Of a DNA stretch of 64,000 nt, positions 9,232 through 18,836 are shown piece after piece; the stretch's first letter is position 1; each line of letters begins with the position of its first letter. Source of the DNA: an uncultured Clostridium sp. (GTDB taxonomy: Bacteria > Bacillota > Clostridia > TANB77 > CAG-508); contig CAMMTN010000002.1 of assembly GCA_946499885.1 (NCBI GenBank), forward strand, positions 1 to 64,000. The letters are read 5' to 3'. The notes below the pieces were generated by a model, which ran no database searches, was not told the origin of the DNA, and saw nothing but the letters and a program-made list of their open reading frames with translations. The position numbers were made by a program, and so were the translations under genes.

Positions 9232-9681
9232 CTATGCCCTGTATCCTTGAAATTCTTGCTCTGCTACTTTTGCTATTGCTTTTTCTGCTGAGTTCTTTAT
9301 AACTTCGTTCATATTCATTGATGATAAAGGACTTGACATCTTGTCTTTTAGTTGTTCCTTTGTCATCTTGCTGTTGAAAAAACCTTCTTTATTAATATCC
9401 TCTGCAATTTCTGTAAATATGTCTTTGTAAGTCTTTTTGTTTTCTTCCATATAGTCATCTATAAAGTCATACACGTCTGCATTACTTTTAAATGAACTTG
9501 TTTTATCTTCATTCTCTGCTAAAATGCATATTATTTTACTTAAAGCTTCTAAATCAAATTCATTCATTGCTTTAAAGTATACATCTTCAAAATTTTTTCC
9601 ATCTAATTTTTTAGCAATATCTGCTATTTTTCTTGTTCTTAGTACTAAGTTTATTTTTTGTTTTTTTGTTTCTAATATCAT
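9232..9681 (-). CDS. Tail assembly chaperone
   Basis: 149 residues, mostly helical and charged, starting MILETKKQKINLVLRTRKIADIAKKL, directly after the tail tube gene. This order (tube, chaperone, extension, tape measure) is standard for siphoviruses, where the chaperone coats the tape measure during tail assembly. Its last codons overlap the possible -1 extension. Confidence 0.7.
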   Translation of the reverse strand: MILETKKQKINLVLRTRKIADIAKKLDGKNFEDVYFKAMNEFDLEALSKIICILAENEDKTSSFKSNADVYDFIDDYMEENKKTYKDIFTEIAEDINKEGFFNSKMTKEQLKDKMSSPLSSMNMNEVIKNSAEKAIAKVAEQEFQGYRA

Positions 9682-9750
9682 TTTTTAATCTTCCTTTCTT
9701 CTCCTCTTTGCAAAAAGGAGAATGCCATTTTTCAGACATTCTCATACTAT

Positions 9751-10212
9751 TTAGCCACCCACTCCAGAATCAGTTGGTAAACCTTTGCTTTCTTCAACTG
9801 CTGTAGATTTATATAATGTTAATGTTTCTTGTAACATTTCATCTACGCTTAATGCTGCCATTCCAAGTCTTACTTTTGCTTGGAAATAGAATACTACTGG
9901 TTTACCAGTTTGACTAGCAGTTTCAGATGGTAATTCTATAAACCACCAATAATCTGTTGCTTTGTCTAAAGCTTTTAAAGTGTCGTGCTGTTCTTCTGTG
10001 AACAATACTGGAATAGCAATAGTATCGGCACTTCTTCTTCCAGGAACTTGTCCAGTAAAATCTGTATCTAATGCACTCCATTCAATTCCTTCTGGTGCTG
10101 GGTCAAATTCTGGAATTTCTTGCACATAAGCGACTTGTGTTTTCTCCCCAGTTTTACTTTCAGAATAATATAATTTGCTCAACATTGTTGAATATGGTGT
10201 ATCTCCTGCCAT
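9751..10212 (-). CDS. Major tail (tube) protein
   Basis: 153 residues. Motifs such as QVAYVQEIPEFDPAPEGIEW, GRRSADTIAIPVLFTEEQHD and a C-terminal QETLTLYKSTAVEE are typical of Gram-positive siphovirus tube proteins. It sits upstream of the tail chaperones. Hairpin-forming sequence lies in the 69-base gap below it (9696-9745). Confidence 0.75.
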   Translation of the reverse strand: MAGDTPYSTMLSKLYYSESKTGEKTQVAYVQEIPEFDPAPEGIEWSALDTDFTGQVPGRRSADTIAIPVLFTEEQHDTLKALDKATDYWWFIELPSETASQTGKPVVFYFQAKVRLGMAALSVDEMLQETLTLYKSTAVEESKGLPTDSGVGG

Positions 10213-10237
10213 ATAAATTCCTCCTTTATAAAATTTT

Positions 10238-10651
10238 TTATCTTATATAACTAAAAGAGTTCGTCAGAGCATTCCAACGAACTTCATATGTAGTTACAAA
10301 TCTATATTTTTTTGTTATTTGGTCAAAAATAATAGGACTAGAATTAGTCCTTGTAAAATTTCTTTTTTGCAATTGTTTATCTGTTCTGTCTGCCATTTCC
10401 ATACAAACTCTTTGCTTGTTATCCCAATGTTCTATAGATACTTGAAATGTTTTCCTTATAGGAGTTGCATTGTTAGTGTTATTTATACTTTCAAGTGGCG
10501 TGTCAATTACGCGACATGGGAATGTACTTTCAGTTGTAGGCGTTGTTAATACTACTTCTGTGTTTATTCCTGCATTATCTTGAATTATAGATAAGTCATC
10601 ATATAATAAATCTGACATATCTTTTGTACTAAATTCATGTATCATTTGCAA
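10238..10651 (-). CDS. Tail completion / tail terminator-like protein
   Basis: 137 residues, between the gp10-like neck protein and the tube protein, the usual place of tail terminator/completion proteins. Contains SIEHWDNKQRVCMEMADRTD and ends YEVRWNALTNSFSYIR. Overlaps the neighbour start by 10 bp. Assigned by position. Confidence 0.55.
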   Translation of the reverse strand: MQMIHEFSTKDMSDLLYDDLSIIQDNAGINTEVVLTTPTTESTFPCRVIDTPLESINNTNNATPIRKTFQVSIEHWDNKQRVCMEMADRTDKQLQKRNFTRTNSSPIIFDQITKKYRFVTTYEVRWNALTNSFSYIR

Positions 10652-11184
10652 ACTCCTTTCAACATTTCATATATTTGTTTTTCTACTGTTTCTATATTGT
10701 AATCTCTTGTCTTAAACTCTGCATCACTTAAGAAGTGATTTGGTGCTTGTCCATGAGCTATGTAGAATTGCATTCCTTGTATCTCCACCTTAGGAAATCC
10801 AAGATTTTTTTCTACCTTACTTACTGGAATAAACCACTCGGTGTATCCACTTTCTATAAAGTGCTTTGTTGTTCCAACATGCTCTTGTTCAGCATACTGT
10901 CCTGTTCCAAAATATTCAAACCACAAATAAGACTGACCACTACTCATAAATTTAGTAGGGTCAGCATATACTCTTCCTTTTATTTCTCCTGTAGATAAAT
11001 CTACTCTATCTACTATAATGCCATCTTTATTATGTCCTTTTTCAAGTCTTATAGCTTCTGTTTGTAGATTTTTTAATACTTCTTCTATTCCAGTTTTTAT
11101 TGCCTGTGGAAGTTTCTTTTCTATTTGTTCAAATCTTTTGAAATTATGCTTTGCTTTTATCTTACATTTTAACTTAATCGCCAT
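10642..11184 (-). CDS. HK97 gp10-like neck/tail-joining protein
   Basis: 180 residues with a basic N-terminus (IKLKCKIKAKHNFKRFEQIE) and a helix around AIKTGIEEVLKNLQTEAIRL typical of gp10-like head-tail joining proteins. An inserted loop (SYLWFEYFGTGQYAEQEH) is also common in this family. Overlaps both neighbours by about 10 bp. Confidence 0.65.
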   Translation of the reverse strand: MAIKLKCKIKAKHNFKRFEQIEKKLPQAIKTGIEEVLKNLQTEAIRLEKGHNKDGIIVDRVDLSTGEIKGRVYADPTKFMSSGQSYLWFEYFGTGQYAEQEHVGTTKHFIESGYTEWFIPVSKVEKNLGFPKVEIQGMQFYIAHGQAPNHFLSDAEFKTRDYNIETVEKQIYEMLKGVCK

Positions 11185-11506
11185 TGTATTTCTCCAATTT
11201 ATATAAAGTAGTATTTCCTATTTTGGGGCAGTCAGTTACTGTGTAGTCAGGTATGAAACTGTCAAGCTTTGATATGTCTGTAAGTGATATTCCGTTTCCT
11301 TTTTGAATATCGTATTTTATATTAGTTCTTGCATTTTCTATACTATAGTCTACTTCTCCTGATGAGTTTCTATCTAGTTCGTTTAAATCCTGTTGTAAAT
11401 TAAGGAAAGCTGTTCCTTTATACTTCCAAACTTTTTTTGGTTCTCCGTGGTCATTTACCTTCTCATATTCAGATACCCAAACTTTAGTTAAATCTTTTAA
11501 TAACAT
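11174..11506 (-). CDS. Head-tail connector / stopper
   Basis: 110 residues (MLLKDLTKVWVSEYEKVNDHGEPKKVWKYKGT..). The pattern and position between the gp6-like and gp10-like proteins fit a head closure or stopper protein. It overlaps the preceding stop by one base. Confidence 0.6.
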   Translation of the reverse strand: MLLKDLTKVWVSEYEKVNDHGEPKKVWKYKGTAFLNLQQDLNELDRNSSGEVDYSIENARTNIKYDIQKGNGISLTDISKLDSFIPDYTVTDCPKIGNTTLYKLEKYNGD

Positions 11507-11805
11507 TATTTAATCCTCCTTAAACCAGATTTAATTATGTTATTTCTTAATTTGTCCATAATATCTTCAAACGAACTAGACATACTTCCTTCATTTCTAC
11601 TTGTTAAGCCTTCTGCACCTCTCGCAAGATATTCAGCCTTTACAGCTTTTTTTATGTATGGAATCAACTTTTCATCTTCTTTTGGTCTATTAGAAATATC
11701 AGAGGCAATAGAAGTAACTTGCTCTAATATGTCCTCTAATACATCTTTATCATCTTTATAATTAGCTCCTAAATCAGCTATTATTTTATCTATATTTTCA
11801 GCCAT
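11506..11805 (-). CDS. Head-tail connector (gp6-like adaptor)
   Basis: 99 residues, all-helical (DKIIADLGANYKDDKDVLED, LIPYIKKAVKAEYLARGAEG, SRNEGSMSSSFEDIMDKL). The LTSRNEGSMSSSF segment is typical of Gram-positive phage gp6-like adaptors that bind the portal ring. It follows the major capsid gene. Confidence 0.75.
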   Translation of the reverse strand: MAENIDKIIADLGANYKDDKDVLEDILEQVTSIASDISNRPKEDEKLIPYIKKAVKAEYLARGAEGLTSRNEGSMSSSFEDIMDKLRNNIIKSGLRRIK

Positions 11806-11823
11806 TCTATTGCCTTCCTTTCA

Positions 11824-12957
11824 TTATTCAGCTTTTGATGTTATAGTAGCTTCTCCTGCCTTTTTAGCTTTATTTTCACTATCTACTTCTACAACTATAA
11901 TTTTTTGTCCTGTTGTTGCAGTTATTTCATCTGTACCATTCCAGTTTGTATATCCAGAGCTACATACTTGATCATATGTAGGCATTGTTGGATTAGATGC
12001 TACTTTGTACTTATAACTATTACTACCTTCTTTTTCTGGTGTAACAGTAATTTTAGTATTTCCTGTTGTTGTTCCTGCTACTGATTGTACAGTTAATGTT
12101 CCCAATTCGCTAGTTGAGCTATCTTTTACATAGAAAATTGTATCTTCCATTAAAGCTTTTGTTCCTTTATGTAAATAGTCTTCTAATGCAACAGCATCAT
12201 CAAATGGTACTTTTTCAGCTGAGTATTCAGATACATAATAAGGTTGAGCTATTGCTCCATCCATCATTACAGCACATCTAACATCTGTTGGCATTCTATT
12301 TGATTCATACACTCTAACTGAATCATACATTCCTATTGCTTGCTCTTTAGGATCTGTACCATTTGGTAACTCATCTAATATTTTTTTCATTCCTTTTCTA
12401 TATTTGCTATCAACAACTATAACTAATAAATCTGATTCTATTCCATCTATAAAATCATTCTTTAATGTTCTTGCTCTCTCTAGTAAGTCATCAATAGTAT
12501 CTTGTATATTATCTTTAGCTTTAACTTCTGTTCCTTCTAGTATTTTTGCAAAAAACTCTCTATCAAGATATCTAATTATAGCAGATTGATGATTAGCTTT
12601 TCTTCTTTCAGCCATACCATCTATTCCATATAACTTAACATCTTTGCCTTGTAATTCTTCAACAATTTCTTTATCAGTATCTATATATACTTTTACTGGT
12701 TTAGCTTTTACTGGATCACCTTTTCCAGCTGCTCTTGCAGTACCTTTATCTTTTAATTCTGCATTAGCAAATCTTTTATACTCAATTACTCCACCTTCTG
12801 GTGTTCCTGAACCATTTTTAGCTTTTATTTGTTCTGATATAGCTCTTGCTGATACATTTTCTAATACTCCACTTAAAACTTGTTTTAAATTATCTTTTGT
12901 TTCACCATCTTGTAACATTATATTTAATGCATCTTGTGTAATTTGTTCACTTGCCAT
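11824..12957 (-). CDS. Major capsid protein with C-terminal Ig-like extension
   Basis: 377 residues; RBS AGGAGG before ATG 12957. Roughly residues 1-280 are an HK97-like shell protein (YIDTDKEIVEELQGKDVKLY, DLLVIVVDSKYRKGMKKILD, YVSEYSAEKVPFDDAVALED). The last ~85 residues (GTLTVQSVAGTTTGNTKITV, TATTGQKIIVVEVDSENKAK) are a Thr/Val-rich beta domain like the surface-displayed Ig/BIG folds of many Gram-positive phage capsids. Downstream of the scaffold gene. Confidence 0.85.
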   Translation of the reverse strand: MASEQITQDALNIMLQDGETKDNLKQVLSGVLENVSARAISEQIKAKNGSGTPEGGVIEYKRFANAELKDKGTARAAGKGDPVKAKPVKVYIDTDKEIVEELQGKDVKLYGIDGMAERRKANHQSAIIRYLDREFFAKILEGTEVKAKDNIQDTIDDLLERARTLKNDFIDGIESDLLVIVVDSKYRKGMKKILDELPNGTDPKEQAIGMYDSVRVYESNRMPTDVRCAVMMDGAIAQPYYVSEYSAEKVPFDDAVALEDYLHKGTKALMEDTIFYVKDSSTSELGTLTVQSVAGTTTGNTKITVTPEKEGSNSYKYKVASNPTMPTYDQVCSSGYTNWNGTDEITATTGQKIIVVEVDSENKAKKAGEATITSKAE

Positions 12958-12975
12958 TTAAAACTCCTCCTATCA

Positions 12976-13539
12976 TTAATAACTTGCTCTAGGTATTTCT
13001 CTTGTTATTGTTTTTTCGATACCTATTTTTGATATTGGTGTATCTTCTTTTAATCTTTCATTAACAGCTCTTTCCACTGCTTTATTAAATGCACTAGATA
13101 TTTCGTCTATTTTTGTGTTTATCTCATCAGCTTTTACTGTACTAAAATCAAAGAAATTTAATAAAGATACATCCAAACCTTTTTCACTTGCTACTTTTAA
13201 AGCTTGCTCTTTTAATTCATAAGCATTAAGCTTAGCAAGTGCGTCTGATTTTTCTTTTTCAGCTTTTTGTGCTTGATATTCAAGCTTTTGCTCTTTGTTC
13301 ATTTTTGCAAGTTTTTCAGCTTCTGATTTTTCATTGTCCATAATTTCTTGCCAGTTTGTTTTAGCTGTTTCAATTGCTTCACGAACTTTTTTGTCATAAG
13401 CAGATTGATATTCCTTATTAGAATTGATTAATTCATCAAAACTTAAAGTCTTGTTATCTTCTTGCTTATTATTGTTTGTTTGTGTCCCAGTAGTTGGATT
13501 ATCTCCCCCAACAGTTACATCTTTTTTATCATCTTCCAT
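12976..13539 (-). CDS. Capsid scaffold protein (DUF4355-like)
   Basis: 187 residues. ATG 13539 is chosen because AAGGAGG lies 8 bases upstream; an ORF start at 13560 lacks this. Very acidic N-terminus, then a long charged helix (EKLAKMNKEQKLEYQAQKAE, KSDALAKLNAYELKEQALKV) as in DUF4355 scaffolds. It directly precedes the capsid gene, 18 bases apart. Confidence 0.75.
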   Translation of the reverse strand: MEDDKKDVTVGGDNPTTGTQTNNNKQEDNKTLSFDELINSNKEYQSAYDKKVREAIETAKTNWQEIMDNEKSEAEKLAKMNKEQKLEYQAQKAEKEKSDALAKLNAYELKEQALKVASEKGLDVSLLNFFDFSTVKADEINTKIDEISSAFNKAVERAVNERLKEDTPISKIGIEKTITREIPRASY

Positions 13540-13643
13540 GATTATTCCTCCTTGTCCCAATTGTTCTATTTCTAGCCCAACAGTTACATTTTTTTATTTT
13601 GTTTGTTCTATTAAGCCTAACTACAAGAAAAACGGCATGAAAA

Positions 13644-13665
13644 AAAGACGCACGTCTGCGTCTTT
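13644..13665 (-). terminator. Rho-independent terminator after the head genes
   Basis: Perfect 9-bp stem AAAGACGCA/TGCGTCTTT with loop CGTC. The A7 run on its left makes it a minus-strand terminator 28 bases past the 13693 stop. It separates the packaging/portal unit from the scaffold-capsid unit. Confidence 0.8.
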
Positions 13666-13692
13666 GATTTATAATTATTAAATTTTAATATC

Positions 13693-13836
13693 TTATTTAT
13701 TTAATTCTGCTTCTAAGTATTTTTTGTATTCTTCAAAACTATCCCATTCGTCATAATTCCATAGGCGTGGTTTCTTTCCTTTTTTCTTTATGTATTCATC
13801 TATTAACATATCTACATCATTTGGTATATTTACCAT
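13693..13836 (-). CDS. 47-residue acidic protein downstream of the MuF fusion (immunity candidate)
   Basis: Reads MVNIPNDVDMLIDEYIKKKG, then KKPRLWNYDEWDSFEEYKKY and ends LEAELNK. AAAGGA precedes the ATG. It overlaps the 3' end of the MuF-protease gene by 20 bp and is closed by the terminator at 13644. It is acidic and helical with no membrane segment. Tight coupling behind a toxin-like C-terminal domain makes an immunity role plausible, but that is inference; it could be an ordinary small head-region protein. Confidence 0.6.
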   Translation of the reverse strand: MVNIPNDVDMLIDEYIKKKGKKPRLWNYDEWDSFEEYKKYLEAELNK

Positions 13837-15418
13837 ATTCCTTTACCACCTTTTCTTTTATTCTCTTTAAAGAATTAATTTCATTTATTATGTCTAATGT
13901 ATCTTTATTATCATTTAAGTATGCTGACATTATATTTGCTGATATTTCTTTTATCCTTCTTGTTTCATCTTCATTCCAATATGTTGTATCGTGTCCTATC
14001 TTTCCAACTATTCTATTATTAGTTACAGCTGAAAATATATCACTTAAAGTCATGCTCTTTGCATATTTATTTTGTTTAAACAAATTACTATATTCGTCAC
14101 TATTAGCATTTATATATAGTTCTGCTCTTCTTAAGTCGTTTGCTATATCTAATTTGTTAGATATATTGTTTCTAACATCTATCATATGAATTATTTCATG
14201 TGATAGGCTTTCTGATAAATCATAGCTTTTAAATTCTTTATGGTTTGGATTTATTATTATTTTATCTTGCTCTGTGTCATAATACATAACTTTTTTATTG
14301 TTTCCATCTATTGCTACATTTTCTTCTGTCAAATATTTATTGAATAGTTTCTTTACTTTGCTATTTAACTTTGTATTGCCTAATACTAGTTTTAATTCTT
14401 TACTTATCTTAGGTATATCAAGATTATACTCTGTTTCTTCTTGACTTTCAACTGGTAAATAAACAATATAACTTCTACACCAATGAAAATGATGTGAAAT
14501 AGGTGGCAAATTCAAGCCCAACACTAACCCTTTACATTTTATTTTTTCTATTCTTAATTCTGCTTTTGTTTCTCCATAATATCTAGTAAATTCGTTTTCT
14601 TTATCTATGTAAAATCTCTTTCTGTCTAAACTCTGGCACATTTCTGTTGTATTTTCATCTTCTATTGATACAAATTCAACCATTGCATTATCATCTTGTT
14701 CTTTTATTCCTTCTAACTTTGTCTGGTTATTTATTCCTATCATAGTTAAGTCCATATTTCCAGATATTTTACTACCATTTATACACAATTTATCATTTTG
14801 TTGTCGTTTAATTAAGTTCTGATATATACTGTCCGAAATATCATTTTTTTTGTTTTGTTGCAAATTAATAAGATATTGCCTATATAATTGCTGTGCATTA
14901 AATTGTATTGTTGCTTCTATATATTGTTCTATAATATAACCTTTTACGTTTGGTTGATCCATTAAAGCTAAAAATAAAGCCCATTTTAATATATTCATCG
15001 GCTTTCTTTGTTTTTTAGGTAATGTATTGTTTACTTCTTGTTGTCCTTGCTGATAATAATAATTTGCATCATCATACATTATACTTAATTCCTGCTCTTG
15101 TATTTTGTTTTGCTCTTCTATGTAAGCACCATATATAAGTAGTTCTAATATCTCGCTATTCTTTACTCTTGTTCTTCTATAAATATTATTTGCTAAAGTT
15201 CCAAAATAACCTGTTAGTAGTTCTTTATCTTTCCACTCTTCTATATATGAATTTACTCTTTTCTTTGTTTTATTATCTGCAATATTGTATATATTTTCAA
15301 AAGTAAAATCAAATGTATCAAATATTTCTTGTAATCTGTTTTGTGTTTGTTTACTAGTCTTTAAATACAATTGCTTTAACTTTTTCATTTGACTGTCATG
15401 GTATTGCCAATTATCCAT
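13817..15418 (-). CDS. Phage MuF-like minor head protein fused to a zinc-metallopeptidase-like domain
   Basis: About 533 residues from ATG 15418 (GAGGTG upstream; an in-frame GTG at 15427 is possible). Residues ~1-230 are helical head-protein sequence. Residues ~245-325 form the MuF region (VSIEDENTTEMCQSLDRKRF, then LPPISHHFHWCRSYIVYLP). After a linker, residues ~335-533 carry SLSHEIIHMID, an HExxH zinc site, and about 80 residues later RIKEISANIMSAYL, whose Glu fits the third ligand of gluzincins. MuF proteins carrying C-terminal toxin or enzyme domains are known from temperate phages of Firmicutes. Confidence 0.8.
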   Translation of the reverse strand: MDNWQYHDSQMKKLKQLYLKTSKQTQNRLQEIFDTFDFTFENIYNIADNKTKKRVNSYIEEWKDKELLTGYFGTLANNIYRRTRVKNSEILELLIYGAYIEEQNKIQEQELSIMYDDANYYYQQGQQEVNNTLPKKQRKPMNILKWALFLALMDQPNVKGYIIEQYIEATIQFNAQQLYRQYLINLQQNKKNDISDSIYQNLIKRQQNDKLCINGSKISGNMDLTMIGINNQTKLEGIKEQDDNAMVEFVSIEDENTTEMCQSLDRKRFYIDKENEFTRYYGETKAELRIEKIKCKGLVLGLNLPPISHHFHWCRSYIVYLPVESQEETEYNLDIPKISKELKLVLGNTKLNSKVKKLFNKYLTEENVAIDGNNKKVMYYDTEQDKIIINPNHKEFKSYDLSESLSHEIIHMIDVRNNISNKLDIANDLRRAELYINANSDEYSNLFKQNKYAKSMTLSDIFSAVTNNRIVGKIGHDTTYWNEDETRRIKEISANIMSAYLNDNKDTLDIINEINSLKRIKEKVVKEYGKYTK

Positions 15419-15428
15419 CCACAACACC

Positions 15429-17042
15429 TCATTTCGTTATTGTATCTGACTGCTTAATATTTTCCTGCTTTACTTCTGATTTTACTTCTTGGTTTTCTGT
15501 CAGCTTTTTGTCGTCTTGTCCTTGCTCTGTATTTAATTGTGCATTACTTGTATCTTGTCCTATTTTTTGCATGTTTTCCAAATTCTTTTCAATATTTTCT
15601 TGGTTTTGCGCGTCCATCTCTGCAAGTTCTGCTTCACTATCTAAATCATATGGCAAATGGTCTATTACTGTTTTATCACTTAGTAGCCCTCTTAATTTTA
15701 ACCATGCATTTACTACGCTCTCTGTATCCGTTGGCAAGTTTCTTGTTAATATTATTTCTATATCTCTAAAATCATATTGTTTACTTTTCTTTAAATTAAT
15801 TCTATCTGTAATCATTTCCCACATTCTTAATAGTTCTTTTTTAAATAAATGGTCTGCTTGTTGTAATACTTGCTCTAATGGAAAAAACTTTTTCTCTAAT
15901 GCACTAGCGTTATCTGCATCTGTAAAGCCTTGGTCTGTTACATTTGGTACTCCTGATATCATTAAAGCCATATCTAAACAAGTCTTTTTATGGTTTTCTG
16001 AAGCTGTGTCATTTATGTCTTTTGTTACCCAACCTATATCTCCTGTATTATCAGGAGTATAGAACACTTTAGCATTTAGTATAACTTCATCTTCTTTTTG
16101 CCTTGCTGGATTTGCTATCATTACAGGTTGTCCATTGTTATCTACTTGTGGTTTTCCATCTTTATCTGTAGCTTGTATTATTGCTTCATTATCTGGCGTA
16201 AATCCTGTTATTTTTAATTTCGCATCATCATTATATTGAAATATATTTGCATTGTTTCTTATTACTTGTTCATGCTTTTTTATTAAAGTTATTACATTTT
16301 CAAAGAATGCTAATCCATCAGGGTTCTCTACTGCAAAACAAGGGACATCGTTCCATAATACTTCTTTTCTACTGCCTTCTGTCTCTTTAAATTCATATTT
16401 AGCATCTTTGCTTATTGCTGCTTTTTCAATTCCATCAATATATTCCTTTTTGTAATCCTTGGTAATTATTTCTAAATGTGTCTCTATTCCTCCTGAAACC
16501 GTATTTTCATACCAAGCTCTCAGCAATCCTATTTTCTGTGCTGGTGTATCATAATTCCATATAGCTATAGTATTAAGGCTTGATGTATGTGCATATACTT
16601 CCTCATTATTGCTATTTTCATATATTAATCCATAGCAAGCACCTGTATTTATATAGTCTTTTACACAGTCATAGAAAAAGCTACCATTGTCATTATATTT
16701 TGTAATATAATCAATGATAGCTTGAAACTCATCTGGATCATTTTTATCTCCAAATACTTTTTCAAATATTTTCTTTAATATTCCTTTTTGTGTGTCATTA
16801 ATCTTTCTCACCTTATATTGAGGTTCTTTTCCTCCAAAATATCCACTCGCTATTACACTTATATAATACTCTAATGCCACTATAACATCACCTGTATCAT
16901 ACTTTCTTGTAAACCTATCATATAAGTATTTTCTGTGAAAAAATATTGGCAATGCTTTTCCCCACAATGTATTAATATTGTCATTTATATTTTCTTCACT
17001 TATAAAATCATCTTGATATTGTATTCTTTCTACTATGTCCAT
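15429..17042 (-). CDS. Portal protein (SPP1 gp6-like)
   Basis: 537 residues from ATG 17042, preceded by AAGGAGT; an upstream in-frame start at 17105 overlaps terminase and lacks a ribosome site. Typical portal elements: ALEYYISVIASGYFGGKEPQ, YIKNYDN-type wing region, ALEKKFFPLEQVLQQADHLF. The C-terminus is Gln/Glu-rich. The ring it forms is the DNA entry channel and terminase docking site. Stop is TGA. Confidence 0.9.
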   Translation of the reverse strand: MDIVERIQYQDDFISEENINDNINTLWGKALPIFFHRKYLYDRFTRKYDTGDVIVALEYYISVIASGYFGGKEPQYKVRKINDTQKGILKKIFEKVFGDKNDPDEFQAIIDYITKYNDNGSFFYDCVKDYINTGACYGLIYENSNNEEVYAHTSSLNTIAIWNYDTPAQKIGLLRAWYENTVSGGIETHLEIITKDYKKEYIDGIEKAAISKDAKYEFKETEGSRKEVLWNDVPCFAVENPDGLAFFENVITLIKKHEQVIRNNANIFQYNDDAKLKITGFTPDNEAIIQATDKDGKPQVDNNGQPVMIANPARQKEDEVILNAKVFYTPDNTGDIGWVTKDINDTASENHKKTCLDMALMISGVPNVTDQGFTDADNASALEKKFFPLEQVLQQADHLFKKELLRMWEMITDRINLKKSKQYDFRDIEIILTRNLPTDTESVVNAWLKLRGLLSDKTVIDHLPYDLDSEAELAEMDAQNQENIEKNLENMQKIGQDTSNAQLNTEQGQDDKKLTENQEVKSEVKQENIKQSDTITK

Positions 17043-17052
17043 ATTGTACTCC

Positions 17053-18454
17053 TTATAAAATACTATTGTATCCAAACTGAATTGTATTTGGTTTTGGATG
17101 TTCATATACTCCTGTTAAGCAATCTTCTGCATCATCATGTTCGTTTTTTCCACTTCTTACATAATGTTTTAAGTGTTTGGCAAACTCTGGCCATTTATCT
17201 TCCCAATTTATTGGAAAATATACATTATTCATAACTGCAGTTGAATTACTTAATATCCTTGCTATTTTATTTTCGCTTTGGTGAAATGGATTAATCTTTG
17301 TGTGATAATTTTTCAATTTTTTTAATTCTTCTTTTACATTTCTAGCAAAACCTCTTCCACCATTATTACTTTCTATATTTGCATATCCTACATTATCTTT
17401 TGTTAACATCTTTGCTACTGCTGGTTCTGTAATTTCCATACTCGCTTGTGTATATATGACATCTAGTATGTAATATGAACTGTTATACATTTGATAATCT
17501 ATTGAACATAAGTAATCTTCCCCTTCATCTGCCGTATCTGTATAATTCATAATATAATGAGCAGACGGTAATTTTTCATAAGTTTTAAATCCACTATATA
17601 ATCTATTTTTTATATCTATTGGCTCTTGTTGATAATTGGCATATATAATGTCTTTATTCATATTCTTTGTTTTAAGCATATAATCTTCTTGGTTTAGTAT
17701 CTCTGGGCACAACATTAAGCCGTTTTTTTGTACCGCTTGATAATTAATGTGTCTTACATTATCAAAGTTTTCCAATATATATCCTGCTAAATCATTACTT
17801 GCCCATCTTGTCATAATTATTATTAATTTAAAGCCTGTTTCAGTTCTTGAAAACATAGTATTATTGAACCAATCTATTTGCTTTTGTAGCACATTTTCGT
17901 TGTATGCTTCTTGTACATTTTTTATTAAATCATCTATTATCATTAATGTGCAACCAAAACCAGTAGCGGTTCCGTGTTGGCGATGTTGATAAGTAATTTG
18001 CTTGATTGCTACCATCTAAAGCCCACTTATTTGCACTAGCTTCTCCGTATTTTATTTTTGTATTTGGAAATATGTCATTATAAACTACAATTCCTTCTGT
18101 CTTTTCAGATGCAATTGTATCTCTTACTGACTTTGCAAATGTTCCTGACAATGTCTCGTTATATGAACCTGTCATTACCTTCTCTTTATTGTTTTTTCCA
18201 AATACCCACTCTGTAAACTTTCCTGCTGTTCTAGACTTTCCATGTCTAGGTGGTAAATTCATTACCATTATTTTGTCTTCTGGTGTTGTGCTTTCATAGA
18301 AATCTTGTAATTGATTGCACATATCCTTTAAGAATATTCTATCCTCTTTGTAAAAGTCTGATGCCATTAACTTACAATACTCAAAAAAATCACGCCTAGC
18401 TAATTCTAAACGTGCTTGTTTTATTATTTCTTCTTTCACTACATTATTTAGCAT
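17053..18454 (-). CDS. terL: Terminase large subunit, split by a CGG +1 shift site
   Basis: The upstream frame (from 18454) holds the ATPase Walker A region (NLPPRHGKSRTAGKFTEW) and reaches SNQANYLSTSPT, then in-frame CGG at 17972-17974 and a stop 14 codons later. Skipping the C gives GTATGFGCTLMIIDDLIKN, placing the Walker B acidic residues (MIIDD) in frame, and continues through the nuclease domain (CSIDYQMYNSSYYILDVIYT, then HDDAEDCLTGVYEH) to 17053. The joined product is 466 residues, normal for TerL. Neither half could work alone, since ATPase motifs lie on both sides of the site. Confidence 0.9.
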
Positions 18455-18836
18455 TATTTATCAACTGCCTTAATTCTTCTGTTGATAAACCTTCAAATGG
18501 ATTATTAATATTTCCACTATGTTCTAATTGTTGTTTATCTGTCCAGCCAAAATTATTCTTTAGATTAAATATTATGCCTGTAGTTGAGCTATCTGTTATC
18601 AAATGTCTTTCTAAATAATTTTCTACTTTAAGTTTTGCTTTTTTTATTGTGTCGGAAAACTTTTCGTCTTTCGAATATTCTAGTAATGTATCTCGACAAA
18701 TATCTAAAGCTAAACATAGCCCTGTTACTGTATATGGTTCATTATTCTTATTACATTCTTCAAAGTATTTATTTATTTTTTGTTGCATTATTTCTGCTTC
18801 TTTATATTTTTTTGGTCTTCCGCCTTTTTCTGCCAT
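18444..18836 (-). CDS. terS: Terminase small subunit
   Basis: 130 residues with the standard start MAEKGGRPKKYKEAEIMQQK, a DNA-binding helix-turn-helix (TGLCLALDICRDTLLEYSKD) and a C-terminal SGNINNPFEGLSTEELRQLI that contacts the large subunit. Overlaps terL by 11 bp. Confidence 0.85.
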   Translation of the reverse strand: MAEKGGRPKKYKEAEIMQQKINKYFEECNKNNEPYTVTGLCLALDICRDTLLEYSKDEKFSDTIKKAKLKVENYLERHLITDSSTTGIIFNLKNNFGWTDKQQLEHSGNINNPFEGLSTEELRQLINNAK

